A stretch of DNA of 64,000 nt from Azospirillum melinis (lineage in GTDB: Bacteria; Pseudomonadota; Alphaproteobacteria; Azospirillales; Azospirillaceae), in assembly GCF_013340935.1 (NCBI RefSeq), contig NZ_WHOS01000012.1, positions 1 to 64,000 of the forward strand, in the 5' to 3' direction. Position numbers and translations under genes: made by a program. The notes under the pieces were generated by a model. It was not told the origin of the DNA. It did no database searches and saw nothing but the letters and a program-made list of their open reading frames with translations. Each line of letters opens with the position of its first letter. The first letter of the stretch is position 1. This document shows, piece after piece, positions 49,715 through 58,651 of this stretch.

Positions 49715-50998
49715 ATGCCAAACACCACCAAAATCGTCTTCATCGGCGCCGGCAGCGCCGCCTTCGGGCTCAGCCTGTTCCAGGATCTGTTCTCCACCAC
49801 CGAGCTGGCCGGCAGCACCCTGACGCTGGTCGACACCAACGCCGACGCGCTCGACCGAATGGCGGCGCTGGCCGGGGTGCTGAACCGCCAGGGGAACGCC
49901 GGCATCACCATCGAGAAGACCACCGACCGCAAGGCCGCCCTCCAGGGTGCCGGCTTCGTGCTGTGCGCCATCGCCATCGACCGCAACCGGCTGTGGAAGC
50001 TGGATTTCGAGGTGCCGAAAAAGCACGGCATCCGCCACACGCTGGGCGAGAATGGCGGACCCGGCGGGCTGTTCTTCACGCTCCGCACCCTGCCGCTGAT
50101 CGTCGACATCGCCCGCGACGTCGAGGCGATCTGCCCGGACGCCCTGTTCATCAATTTGTCGAACCCGGAAAGCCGCATTGTTCTGGGTCTGTCGCGCTGC
50201 ACCGCTGTGCGGACGCTGGGGCTCTGCCACGGCATCTTCCTGGCGCGCTGGTTCGTCTGCCAGATCCTGGGGATGGCCGAGAAGGAGGTCGATGTATGGG
50301 GCGCCGGGCTGAACCATTTCCAATGGCTGACCGCAATCCGCGAGAAGGCGACGGGCCGCGATCTCTACCCGCTGCTGCGCGAGCGGGAGGCGGCGCACGA
50401 CCCGTCCTTCACCCCGCTGGCGCGCCGCCTGTTCCACGCCTTCGGCCTGTGGGTCACCCCCAGCGACGACCACACCGGCGAATTCCTGCCCTATGGCTGG
50501 GAAGCCGGGGAGCACGGCTTCGACTTCCGCCACGATGAAGAGGGTCGCGTCATCCTGCGCGACCTGATGGACGGCGTCATCGACGGCAGTCGGCCGATCC
50601 CAGACGACTGGACCAGGCCGTCCTGGGGCGAGCGGGCGGTGGCGGTGATCGCCGGCCAGCTGCACAACCAGAAGCGCTTCATCGAAAGCGGCATCGTCAT
50701 CAACCGTGGCGTCATTCCCGGCCTGCCCGACGAGCTGGCGGTCGAGGTGCCGCTGGTGGCCGACGCCGCGGGCGTCCACCCGGTGTCGCTCGGCCGGCTG
50801 CCCGACGGCATCCTGAAGCTGCTGTCGGTCCAGGCCAACGTGCAGCAATTGTCGGTGGAAGCAGCGCTGCACGGGTCGAAGGAACTGGCGCTCCAGGCCC
50901 TGCTGATCGACCCCGTCATCAACTCCAGCACGGCAGCCGCCGCCATCCTGGACGAGCTGTGGGAGGCGAACCGGCCTTACATCCGGTCCTGCCTGTGA
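49715..50998 (+). CDS. GH4 NAD- and metal-dependent alpha-glycosidase (MelA/AglA-like)
   Basis: A 427-residue glycoside hydrolase family 4 enzyme, which cleaves alpha-glycosides by an NAD+- and Mn2+-dependent redox mechanism. The Rossmann start [20 protein letters not shown] (residues 6-25), then [36 protein letters not shown], the [20 protein letters not shown] loop, [16 protein letters not shown], the metal-ligand Cys in LGLCHGIF and the His in [16 protein letters not shown] match alpha-galactosidase/alpha-glucosidase GH4 members. GGAGGAAACCACCC precedes the ATG at 49715. It is divergent from GH1. The exact substrate is unresolved. It ends before a weak hairpin near 51012-51025. Confidence 0.93.
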   Translation: MPNTTKIVFIGAGSAAFGLSLFQDLFSTTELAGSTLTLVDTNADALDRMAALAGVLNRQGNAGITIEKTTDRKAALQGAGFVLCAIAIDRNRLWKLDFEVPKKHGIRHTLGENGGPGGLFFTLRTLPLIVDIARDVEAICPDALFINLSNPESRIVLGLSRCTAVRTLGLCHGIFLARWFVCQILGMAEKEVDVWGAGLNHFQWLTAIREKATGRDLYPLLREREAAHDPSFTPLARRLFHAFGLWVTPSDDHTGEFLPYGWEAGEHGFDFRHDEEGRVILRDLMDGVIDGSRPIPDDWTRPSWGERAVAVIAGQLHNQKRFIESGIVINRGVIPGLPDELAVEVPLVADAAGVHPVSLGRLPDGILKLLSVQANVQQLSVEAALHGSKELALQALLIDPVINSSTAAAAILDELWEANRPYIRSCL

Positions 50999-51151
50999 CG
51001 GGCAACACTATAACCCTGAGGGGTTCATGGAGGCAGGCGATCAACTTGTTCTTGCATCGCTGCGTTTGTCGCGCTCTGATCCAAGGCATCGGGCAAGTTG
51101 CCGCAACGACGCCCTTCGCATCGAAATTCCGGAAAAAGGAAAAAAGACTTC

Positions 51152-51379
51152 ATGACTCGCTTGGTTCTTCTTGCCCTGTCCGCTCCAGTCGCCTTGACCA
51201 TTCTCGCCGGCTGCGTGACCAAGGCTGAGGCTCCGATTGTCGATATGGAAGGCGTCGATATCGTCAAATACAATCGCGACCTTGCCGACTGCGAACTCAG
51301 CACTCCGGTCGTCTCGCTCGGCAGCTATCTCACCAAATGCATGCATGAAAAAGGATACAAGATCCTCTTGGCCCGCTAA
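51152..51379 (+). CDS. small lipoprotein
   Basis: A 75-residue lipoprotein: LVLLALSAPVALTILAGC gives a signal peptide with lipobox LAGC (Cys at about residue 20), then a short mature chain TKAEAPIVDMEGVDIVKYNR with two more Cys (ADCELSTP, YLTKCMHEKGYKIL) that could form a disulphide. The ATG at 51152 has an A/G-rich Shine-Dalgarno-like stretch upstream. Family unknown to me, though small envelope proteins with the CMHEKGY ending are common in alphaproteobacteria. It lies between GH4 and a convergent MFS gene. Confidence 0.8.
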   Translation: MTRLVLLALSAPVALTILAGCVTKAEAPIVDMEGVDIVKYNRDLADCELSTPVVSLGSYLTKCMHEKGYKILLAR

Positions 51380-51393
51380 GTCGGAACGCGCGC

Positions 51394-52539
51394 TCACCGG
51401 CGCCGGATCAGCCGGGCCGAGGCGAAGCCCAGCCCGGCGGTCAGGGCGCCGACGCCGAGGAACAGCGGCCCGAAGCCGGTGTGGGTGGAGATGTAGCCAT
51501 ACAGCACCGGGCCGATGCCCTGGCCGATGAAGAAGCTGGACGCGAACAGGGCCAGCGCCGACCCGCGGGCGGTCGGCGCCAACTCCGTCGCCTGGGTCTG
51601 CATGGTGTTGTGCAGCATGTAGAAGCCGAAGCCGGCGACCAGGAAGGCGAGGCTGACCACCGGCCAGGGCACCGGGAAGGCGATGACCAGATAGGCCAGA
51701 CCGGCCGCCAGCCCGCCGGCCTTCATCATGCCCCATTGGCCGAGCGAGGCGATCAGCCGCCGCACCACGGCGCTGTAGACGACGCCGCCGATGGCGAAGG
51801 CGGCGATGGTCAGCCCGGCCTGGAAGGCGCCGGCCGCGCCATGTTCGATCAGCACCGGCGCCACGAAGGGGAAGACGCCGAAGATCAGCAGCCCTTCCGC
51901 CGCCACCGTGGCGAAGACGAACAGCGAGGCCGGGTTGGTCAGCACGGTGGCATAGCGCCGCTGCGCCTCCGCCACCGACAGGGGCGAGCGCGTCTCGACC
52001 TCCCGCGCCAGCCCGATCAGGGCGGAGGCGCAGATCAGCGCGGTCAGGCCGGCGGACAGGCCGAACACCGCGCGCCAGCCGAAGGCCTCGGCCAGCGCGC
52101 CCGACACGGCGGAGCCCGACATCTGCCCGAGGATCACCGCCAGCAGGAAACGGCTGATGGCGATCTGCCGCTCCTCATAGGGAACCCGGTCGCCGATCAG
52201 CGCCATGGAGGCGGGGATGATGCCGCCGGCGAACGCACCGGCCAGGATGCGCCCGGCCATCACCGTGCCGTAGGTCGGCGCAATGGTGGACAGCACCAGA
52301 CCGACCGTCAGGACCGACAGCGCCAGCCGGACCAGACGCGACTTGCCGATGGCGTCGCCCACCGGTCCCAGCACGATCTGCATCAGCGCGTAGGGCAGCG
52401 TATAGGCCGAGGCCAGCAGCGCCGCCTGCCGCACGGTCACGTCGAGATCGTCGGCGATCAGCGTCAGCATCGGATCGGTGGTGCGCAGGGAGAAGGCGCT
52501 GGCGAAGCCGGCAAGGCCGAGCAGGAAGATCAGGCGCAT
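51394..52539 (-). CDS. MFS transporter
   Basis: A 381-residue, roughly 12-helix major facilitator. The N-terminal helix LIFLLGLAGFASAFSLRTTD, the first-loop motif GDAIGKSRLVRLALSVLTVG (loop 2-3 motif with conserved Gly/Asp and Arg) and RILAGAFAGGIIPASMALIG are typical of the drug exporter (DHA1) group. The cytoplasmic loops are basic. The start is the ATG at 52539. It is divergent from the NTF2-like/hydrolase/XRE operon across a 207-bp gap with a palindrome, so it may export a compound handled by that operon. Substrate unknown. Confidence 0.9.
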   Translation of the reverse strand: MRLIFLLGLAGFASAFSLRTTDPMLTLIADDLDVTVRQAALLASAYTLPYALMQIVLGPVGDAIGKSRLVRLALSVLTVGLVLSTIAPTYGTVMAGRILAGAFAGGIIPASMALIGDRVPYEERQIAISRFLLAVILGQMSGSAVSGALAEAFGWRAVFGLSAGLTALICASALIGLAREVETRSPLSVAEAQRRYATVLTNPASLFVFATVAAEGLLIFGVFPFVAPVLIEHGAAGAFQAGLTIAAFAIGGVVYSAVVRRLIASLGQWGMMKAGGLAAGLAYLVIAFPVPWPVVSLAFLVAGFGFYMLHNTMQTQATELAPTARGSALALFASSFFIGQGIGPVLYGYISTHTGFGPLFLGVGALTAGLGFASARLIRRR

Positions 52540-52617
52540 CGAGGATCCGAACGGCAGCGGTGACGGTGCAGGACCTTAACCGGATCGCGCACCTGCGTAC
52601 CGCAGTGCGGCGGTGAT

Positions 52618-52635
52618 GGCAGGCATGCGCCTGCC
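52618..52635. promoter_or_regulatory. inverted repeat in the MFS/NTF2 divergent promoter
   Basis: GGCAGGC-ATGC-GCCTGCC is a perfect 7+4+7 inverted repeat about 110 bp before the NTF2-like gene and 80 bp before the MFS gene. It could be the operator of the XRE regulator encoded by the downstream operon. The regulatory link is a guess from position. Confidence 0.45.
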
Positions 52636-52746
52636 GCAGGATCGTTCGCGTACGGCATTACCTGGCACGTAATCGATTCAGCTCCCGCCATCGGGCAATT
52701 CTGGGTTCGCCGGGACGATCCGGCGGACAGAGAAAAGGACCTGACG

Positions 52747-53139
52747 ATGACCAACGCGACCACCACCCCCGCCGCAATCGCCGACCTCTACATCGCCGCC
52801 TGGAACGAGACCGACCCGCAACGCCGCCGCGCCCTGATCGCTCAGGGCTGGAGCGAGGACGCCAGCTATCTCGACCCACTGGCGGGGGCGAGCGGCCATG
52901 ACGGGTTGGACGCCCTGATCGATGCCGTGCAGCGGCAATTCCCCGGCCTGCGCTTCAGCCTGCTGGGTACGGTGGACGCTCACAATGACCGGCTGCGCTT
53001 CTCCTGGGCGCTGGGGCCGGCCAATGGCGATCCGGTCGCTGGCGAGCCGCTCGCCCGCGGCACTGACTTCGCCCTGCTGGCGGCAGATGGCCGGCTGCGC
53101 AGCGTCACCGGCTTCCTCGACCAAGTGCCGACGGCTTGA
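52747..53139 (+). CDS. NTF2/SnoaL-like protein
   Basis: A 130-residue small cone-shaped protein of the NTF2/SnoaL-like superfamily: IADLYIAAWNETDPQRRRAL opens the fold, SEDASYLDPLAGASGHDGLD forms the pocket-lining region and the chain ends with strand-rich RFSWALGPANGDPVAGEPLA and SVTGFLDQVP. The fold is used by isomerases, hydrolases and ligand-binding proteins. AAGGA lies before the ATG at 52747. It is followed after 28 bp by a hydrolase gene and probably shares a transcript with it. Confidence 0.85.
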   Translation: MTNATTTPAAIADLYIAAWNETDPQRRRALIAQGWSEDASYLDPLAGASGHDGLDALIDAVQRQFPGLRFSLLGTVDAHNDRLRFSWALGPANGDPVAGEPLARGTDFALLAADGRLRSVTGFLDQVPTA

Positions 53140-53167
53140 CCGGAAGTTTTTTGCAGGGAGATCGATC

Positions 53168-53983
53168 ATGAGCGTCATCCACACCGACGACGGCGTGCGC
53201 CTGTTCTACCGCGACTGGGGCAAGCAGGACGGCAGCCACCCCATCGTCTTCGTGTCGAGCTGGTCGCTGACCTCCGACGCCTGGGCCTATCAGATGGCGC
53301 CGCTGTCCGAACAGGGGTGCCGCTGCATCGCTTTCGACCGCCGCGGCCACGGCAGGTCGGACGAATCGCCGTCCGGCTACGGGTTCGACCGGCTGGCGGA
53401 CGACATCGCGGCACTGCTGGACGGGCTGGATTTGCGGGAGGTGACGCTGGTCGGCCATTCGATGGCGACGGGCGAGATCGTGCGCTATTTGACCCGGCAC
53501 GGTGACGGGCGGGTCAAGGGGGTGGTGATGGTCGGGACCATCACGCCGCTGATGGCGCGGACCGGCGACAATCCCGACGGGGTCGATCCGGCGCTGTTCG
53601 AAGCCTTCCGGACGGAGCAGTTGCTGCGCGACTTCCCGAAATGGCTCGGCGACAACATCGACCCCTTCGTGAACGGGGAGACCTCGGCAGAGATGAAGGG
53701 CTGGATCACCGGCATGGCGCTGCAATCCTCGCTGATGGCCCTGCTGGAGTGCAACCGCGCCATCACCTCCACCGATTTCCGGGCGGAGCTGCCGGCCATC
53801 GCCGTGCCGACGCTGGTCGTCCATGGCGACCGCGACGTGACGACGCCGCTGGCGCTCGCCGAGCGCACGGTGGCGCTGATGCCGAACGCCAGGCTGTCCT
53901 TCTACGAAGGGGCGCCGCACGGCCTGTTCATCACCCACCGCGACCACTTCAACGCGGAACTGCTGGCCTTCGCCCGCGGATGA
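53168..53983 (+). CDS. alpha/beta hydrolase (non-heme haloperoxidase-like)
   Basis: A 271-residue alpha/beta-hydrolase of the cofactor-free haloperoxidase/arylesterase type. N-terminal TDDGVRLFYRDWGKQDGSHP, then SSWSLTSDAWAYQMAPLSEQ, DRRGHGRSDESPSGYGFDRL. The nucleophile elbow is VTLVGHSMATGEIVRYLTRH (Ser at about residue 99); the usual family motif is GHSxGGGE, so the Gly-Gly after Ser is Ala-Thr here. The acid Asp is in VHGDRDVTTPL (about 225) and the His in GAPHGLFITH (about 254). The triad is complete. AGGGAG precedes the ATG at 53168. It follows the NTF2-like gene by 28 bp and overlaps the XRE gene start by 4 bp. Confidence 0.9.
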   Translation: MSVIHTDDGVRLFYRDWGKQDGSHPIVFVSSWSLTSDAWAYQMAPLSEQGCRCIAFDRRGHGRSDESPSGYGFDRLADDIAALLDGLDLREVTLVGHSMATGEIVRYLTRHGDGRVKGVVMVGTITPLMARTGDNPDGVDPALFEAFRTEQLLRDFPKWLGDNIDPFVNGETSAEMKGWITGMALQSSLMALLECNRAITSTDFRAELPAIAVPTLVVHGDRDVTTPLALAERTVALMPNARLSFYEGAPHGLFITHRDHFNAELLAFARG

Positions 53984-54915
53984 CGGCAACCATAGGCGGC
54001 ATCACCGGTTCGGAGCCAAGTCCCATGCCCGATGGTACTCCCCAGACCGCCGCGCGAAACGGCCGGGCTCCGGCCCCGCCCCCAGTCGGTGCCTTGCTGC
54101 GGTCCTGGCGCCAGCGCCGCGGCCTCAGCCAGCTCGACCTCGCCTGCGAGGCGGACATCTCGACCCGGCATGTCAGCTTTCTGGAGACCGGCCGGTCGCA
54201 GCCCAGCCGCGGCATGCTGATCCACCTGGCCGAACGGCTGGACGTGCCCCTGCGCGAGCGCAACGCCCTGCTGGTCGCCGCCGGCTTCGCCCCGGTCTAC
54301 AGCGAGCACAGCCTCGACAGCCCGGCGATGCAGGCGGCGCGCAAGGCGGTCGATCTGGTGCTGACCGGGCACGAGCCCTTCCCGGCACTGGCCGTGGACC
54401 GACATTGGCACCTGCTGGCAGCGAACCGGGCGGTGGCGCCGCTGCTGGAGGGGGTGTCGGCGGAGTTGCTGGCCGGGCCGATCAATGTCCTGCGCCTCAG
54501 CCTGCATCCCGGCGGGCTGGCCGGGCGCATCGGCAACTGGTCGCAGTGGCGGGAGCATGTGCTGTCCCGCCTGACCCGCCAGATCGAGGCGGGCGCCGAC
54601 CCGGTTCTGGTCGCCCTGCGCAGCGAACTGCAGGGCTACCCGGCACCGGCGTCCGGTTCGGCGGGTGGCAGCGAGGCCGGGCATCATCCCGACGTGGTGG
54701 TGCCACTGCGGCTGCACACATCCTTCGGTCTGCTGAACCTGTTCAGCACGACCACGGTTTTCGGGACGGCAGTGGACGTGACCCTGTCGGAACTGGCGAT
54801 CGAGGCCTTCTTCCCGGCGGATGCCGAAACGGCGGAAAGGTTGCGCGGGGCTCTTGCCGAAATCCCCTCTCCCCAGGGGGAGAGGGGAAAGCCCCCTCCC
54901 GCTCTCAGCTCATAG
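53980..54915 (+). CDS. XRE-family regulator with MmyB-like ligand domain
   Basis: A 311-residue helix-turn-helix regulator. The HTH is near residues 33-88: GALLRSWRQRRGLSQLDLAC then EADISTRHVSFLETGRSQPS. The C-terminal ligand-binding domain is MmyB-like (MLTR): FPALAVDRHWHLLAANRAVA, LRLSLHPGGLAGRIGNWSQW and VVVPLRLHTSFGLLNLFSTT. The ATG at 53980 overlaps the hydrolase stop (ATGA), a sign of translational coupling; an internal ATG at 54025 is the alternative. The last residues IPSPQGERGKPPPALSS are encoded by a palindromic repeat. It overlaps the putA stop by 11 bp on the other strand. It likely controls its own operon and perhaps the divergent MFS gene. Confidence 0.9.
   Translation: MTATIGGITGSEPSPMPDGTPQTAARNGRAPAPPPVGALLRSWRQRRGLSQLDLACEADISTRHVSFLETGRSQPSRGMLIHLAERLDVPLRERNALLVAAGFAPVYSEHSLDSPAMQAARKAVDLVLTGHEPFPALAVDRHWHLLAANRAVAPLLEGVSAELLAGPINVLRLSLHPGGLAGRIGNWSQWREHVLSRLTRQIEAGADPVLVALRSELQGYPAPASGSAGGSEAGHHPDVVVPLRLHTSFGLLNLFSTTTVFGTAVDVTLSELAIEAFFPADAETAERLRGALAEIPSPQGERGKPPPALSS
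54864..54887. repeat. CCCCTCTCCCC palindrome inside the XRE gene 3' end
   Basis: CCCCTCTCCCC (54864-54874) and GGGGAGAGGGG (54877-54887) form a perfect hairpin inside the coding 3' end of the XRE gene. It is a copy of the dispersed palindromic family described at 4569-4712. It also lies 18 bp beyond the putA stop and could terminate putA. Confidence 0.75.
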
Positions 54916-57900
54916 CCACGAGGCTGGCGTTGCCGCCTGCCGCGGTGGTGTTGACACTGAGGGAGCGCTCGTTCATCAGCCAGGCGATCTCCACCCCCTC
55001 GCCGCCGGCCGGAACGCCCTGGGTCAGGACGAGGGGGCCGGGCAACTCGGCGATGCGGCGGTTGGCGGCCAGCAGGCGGGCGGAGTCGCCCTCCACCAGC
55101 GCACCGGCCAGCGGCCCGAACCCCGTCCAGTTCGCGCTCACCCGGACAAGGGCAGCAAGCTCCGCCGGCAGACCGGTCAGGCCGGCGGTGACGGCGCCGT
55201 CGCCATCGACCACCACCTCGTTGCCGGCGGCGAGTGCGGCGCCCAGCAGACGGTACAGCCCCTCTTCCGTCTGCGGCAGCAGCAGGATGCGGCCGCGCGG
55301 GATCAGGCTGTAGACGTTGCTTTCACCCACCGGACCGGCCAGTTCGACGCTGCCGCCGACGAGAGAGCGCTTCGCCAGCGACCGGATGTCGGTGGCGATC
55401 TCCGCCTTGCCCTGATCGGCCAGCCAATCGGCAAGCGCATGGGCCGGCGCACGTACGGCGTCGTCGCCACGCATACCCAGGTCCAGCGACGGACGTACGG
55501 ACAGCAGGCGCGACAGGTACAGCGGGCCGCCGGCCTTCGGGCCGGTGCCGGACAGGCCGTGGCCACCGAAGGGCTGTACGCCGACCACCGCGCCGATGGT
55601 GTTGCGATTGACGTACAGGTTGCCGGCCTCGATCCGGCTCGTCACCCGGTCGATGGTGGCGTCGATGCGGGTGTGCAGGCCGAAGGTCAGGCCATAGCCG
55701 GTACCGTTGATGGCATCGACCAGTCGGTCCAGATCGTCGCGGCGGAAGCGCAGGACGTGCAGGACCGGGCCGAACACCTCGCGCTCCAGATCCGCGATTC
55801 CGTCGATCTCGACGATGGTCGGCGCGACGAAGGTGCCGTTGGCGGTCTCCGCCGACAGCGGCAGGGACTCGACCCGGCGGCCTTTGGCCTTCATCGCCTC
55901 GATGTGGCGGGTTATGCCGTCGCGCGCCTCCGCCGTGATGACCGGGCCGACATCGACGGCCAGCCGGTCGGGGCTGCCGATGCGCAGTTCGCGCATCGCG
56001 CCCTTCAGCATGGTCAGCGTGCGGTCGGCGACATCCTCCTGCAGGCAGAGGATGCGCAGGGCCGAGCAGCGCTGCCCCGCACTGTCGAAGGCCGAGGCGA
56101 TCACGTCGCCGACCACCTGCTCCGCCAGGGCGGAGCTGTCGACGATCATGGCGTTCTGGCCGCCGGTCTCGGCGATCAGCGGGATCGGCGCGCCCTGCGG
56201 CGACAGGCGCTCGGCCAGCTGGCGCTGGATCAGGCGGGCCACTTCGGTGGAGCCGGTGAACATCACCGCCCGGGTGCCGGCATGGCCGACCAGGGCGGCA
56301 CCGACTTCGCCGGCACCGGGCAGAAGCTGGACCGCACCGGCGGGCACGCCGGCGGCATGCAGGATGCGCACGGCCTCCGCCGCGACCAGCGGGGTTTCCT
56401 CCGCCGGCTTGGCCAGCACCGGGTTGCCGGCGGCCAGCGCCGCGGCGACCTGACCGGAGAAGATGGCGAGCGGGAAGTTCCACGGGCTGATGCAGACCAC
56501 CGGCCCCAGCGGCAAATGGGTGTCGTTGGCGAAGCCGTCGCGGACCCTGGCGCCGTAATAGCGCAGGAAATCGATGGCCTCGCGCACCTCGGCGATGGCG
56601 TTGGCGGTGGACTTGCCGGCTTCGCGGATGATCAGGCCGAGCAGGGTCGGCAGGCGCGCCTGCATCGTGTCGGCGGCGCGGAACAGGCAGGCGGCGCGCT
56701 CGGCCGGCGGGGTGGCCGCCCAGACCGGGGCGGCGGCCTCGGCGAACAGGAAGGCGTCGGCGATGTCGGTGGGGCCGGCCTCGATGCACCGCCCGACGAC
56801 GTCGCGATGGTCGGCCGGGTTCAGCACCGGCTGGGCCTTGCCCTGGCGTTCGCCGTCAGCCAGCAGCGGGGCGGCGGTCCAGGCGACGGTGGCGCTGTTA
56901 CGCAAGGCGACGGACAGGTCGGCCAGAACCGTCTCGTTCGACAGGTCGAGACCGGCGGAGTTCGCCCGCTCCGCCCCGTAGAGATCGGCCGGCAGGGAGA
57001 TCAGCGGGTTTTTGGCGCCCACGGGCAATGTTGCACGGGCGAGCGCCACCGGGTCGGCGACCAGATCGTCGATCGACACGCTCTTGTCGGCGATGCGGTT
57101 GACGAAGGAGCTGTTGGCGCCGTTCTCCAGCAGGCGGCGGACCAGATAGGCCAGCAGCGTCTCGTGGGTGCCGACCGGGGCATAGACGCGGCAGGGCCGC
57201 TTCAGCGGGCCGACCACCTCCTTGTAGAGCGGCTCGCCCATGCCGTGCAGGCACTGGAACTCGTACTGGCCGACCTTGAACGCGCCGTTCAGGTGGTCGG
57301 CCATCTGGTAGATGGTCGCCAGCGTCTGGGCGTTGTGGGTGGCGAACTGCGGGAACACCGCATCGGGGGCGCCCAGCAGCCGGCGGGCGCAGGCGACATA
57401 GGACACGTCGGTGTGCAGCTTGCGGGTGTAGACCGGGAAATCCTCCAGCCCGTCGACCTGGGCGCGCTTGATTTCGCTGTCCCAATACGCGCCCTTGACC
57501 AGACGGACCATCAGCCGGTGGCCGCTGCGCCGGGCCAGATCGACGACGAAGTCGATGACATAGGGGCAGCGCTTGCCATAGGCCTGGACGACGAAGCCGA
57601 TGCCGTTCCAGCCCTTCAGGTCCGGATCGAAGCACAGCGCTTCCAGCAGGTCGAGCGACAGTTCCAGCCGGTCGGCCTCCTCGGCGTCGATGTTCAGGCC
57701 GATGTCGTAGCTGCGGGCCAGCCGGGCCAGTTCGGTGACGCGCGGCAGCAGTTCCGCCATCACGCGCTCAGACTGGGCGCGCGAATAGCGCGGGTGCAGG
57801 GCCGACAGCTTGATCGAGATGCCAGGGCCGTCATAGATGCCGCGCCCGGCCGAGGCCTTGCCGATGGCGTGGATCGCCGTCTCATAGTCGGCGTAATAGC

Positions 57901-58651
57901 GGTCGGCGTCGGCGGCGGTGGTCGCCGCCTCGCCCAGCATGTCGTAGGAATAGCGGAAGCCCTCGGCCTCCATCTTGCGGCTGTTGGACAGCGCCTCGTC
58001 GATGGTCTGGCCGGTGACGAACTGCTCGCCCATCATCCGCATGGCGAAATCGACGCCACGGCGGATCAGCGGCTCGCCGCCGCGCAGGATCAGCTTGGTC
58101 AGCGCCGACGATAGCGCCTGCTCGCCGCCGAAGCCGGTGCCCAGCACGCCCGTCACCTTGCCGGTGACCAGCAGCCCCCAGGTCGCGGCGTTGACGAACA
58201 GCGACGGGCTGTTGCCGAGATGGGCACGCCAGTCGCCGCCGGCGATCTTGTCGCGGATCAGCGCGTCGCGGGTGGCGCGGTCGGGGATGCGCAGCAGCGC
58301 CTCCGCCAGACACATCAGCGCCACGCCCTCCTGGCTCGACAGGCTGTATTCGTGGATCAGCCCCTCCACCCCGCGCCCCTGCGGCTTGGCGCGCAAGGCC
58401 GAGATCAGCGTGCGCGCGGTCCGGGCCGCAGCATCCGTCACCTCCGCCGGCAGCGCCGCCTGCTCCACCAGCCACGCCACGCAGTCCGGCTCCGGCCGGC
58501 GGTAGGCGGCGGTGATCGCCTGACGCAGCGGGCTGGCCGGACGAACGACGGGGGCGAAGGCGGCGAAGGGGGCGCCCCCGGTGGTCAGGGCCCCGCTGGA
58601 GAGGGACGGCTCGGAAGCGGGGGCGGCGCTCGGGTCGATCATCTGGTTCAT
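54905..58651 (-). CDS. putA: bifunctional proline dehydrogenase / P5C dehydrogenase
   Basis: A 1248-residue PutA that oxidises proline to glutamate in two steps. The proline dehydrogenase barrel has FRYSYDMLGEAATTAADADR, INIDAEEADRLELSLDLLEA-like and LMVRLVKGAYWDSEIKRAQV motifs at about residues 230-400. The P5C dehydrogenase domain has VCISPWNFPLAIFSGQVAAA, LAAGNPVLAKPAEETPLVAA, MFTGSTEVARLIQRQLAERL and the catalytic Cys in DSAGQRCSALRILCLQEDVA (about 860). A C-terminal ALDH-like extension from about 1030 gives the long form. No N-terminal ribbon-helix-helix is visible (it starts MNQMIDPSAAPASEPSLSSG), so it should not self-repress. The ATG at 58651 is preceded by a 630-bp gap that is partly AT-rich. 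It is convergent with the XRE gene. Confidence 0.96.
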   Translation of the reverse strand: MNQMIDPSAAPASEPSLSSGALTTGGAPFAAFAPVVRPASPLRQAITAAYRRPEPDCVAWLVEQAALPAEVTDAAARTARTLISALRAKPQGRGVEGLIHEYSLSSQEGVALMCLAEALLRIPDRATRDALIRDKIAGGDWRAHLGNSPSLFVNAATWGLLVTGKVTGVLGTGFGGEQALSSALTKLILRGGEPLIRRGVDFAMRMMGEQFVTGQTIDEALSNSRKMEAEGFRYSYDMLGEAATTAADADRYYADYETAIHAIGKASAGRGIYDGPGISIKLSALHPRYSRAQSERVMAELLPRVTELARLARSYDIGLNIDAEEADRLELSLDLLEALCFDPDLKGWNGIGFVVQAYGKRCPYVIDFVVDLARRSGHRLMVRLVKGAYWDSEIKRAQVDGLEDFPVYTRKLHTDVSYVACARRLLGAPDAVFPQFATHNAQTLATIYQMADHLNGAFKVGQYEFQCLHGMGEPLYKEVVGPLKRPCRVYAPVGTHETLLAYLVRRLLENGANSSFVNRIADKSVSIDDLVADPVALARATLPVGAKNPLISLPADLYGAERANSAGLDLSNETVLADLSVALRNSATVAWTAAPLLADGERQGKAQPVLNPADHRDVVGRCIEAGPTDIADAFLFAEAAAPVWAATPPAERAACLFRAADTMQARLPTLLGLIIREAGKSTANAIAEVREAIDFLRYYGARVRDGFANDTHLPLGPVVCISPWNFPLAIFSGQVAAALAAGNPVLAKPAEETPLVAAEAVRILHAAGVPAGAVQLLPGAGEVGAALVGHAGTRAVMFTGSTEVARLIQRQLAERLSPQGAPIPLIAETGGQNAMIVDSSALAEQVVGDVIASAFDSAGQRCSALRILCLQEDVADRTLTMLKGAMRELRIGSPDRLAVDVGPVITAEARDGITRHIEAMKAKGRRVESLPLSAETANGTFVAPTIVEIDGIADLEREVFGPVLHVLRFRRDDLDRLVDAINGTGYGLTFGLHTRIDATIDRVTSRIEAGNLYVNRNTIGAVVGVQPFGGHGLSGTGPKAGGPLYLSRLLSVRPSLDLGMRGDDAVRAPAHALADWLADQGKAEIATDIRSLAKRSLVGGSVELAGPVGESNVYSLIPRGRILLLPQTEEGLYRLLGAALAAGNEVVVDGDGAVTAGLTGLPAELAALVRVSANWTGFGPLAGALVEGDSARLLAANRRIAELPGPLVLTQGVPAGGEGVEIAWLMNERSLSVNTTAAGGNASLVAMS

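Noticed and set aside
52663..52680. TGGCACG resembling a sigma-54 -24 element
   Set aside because: The -12 TTGC element is absent at the required spacing (it reads CGATT).
54821..58114. Open frame of about 1100 codons opposite putA
   Set aside because: Low-complexity antisense translation; putA has all catalytic motifs.
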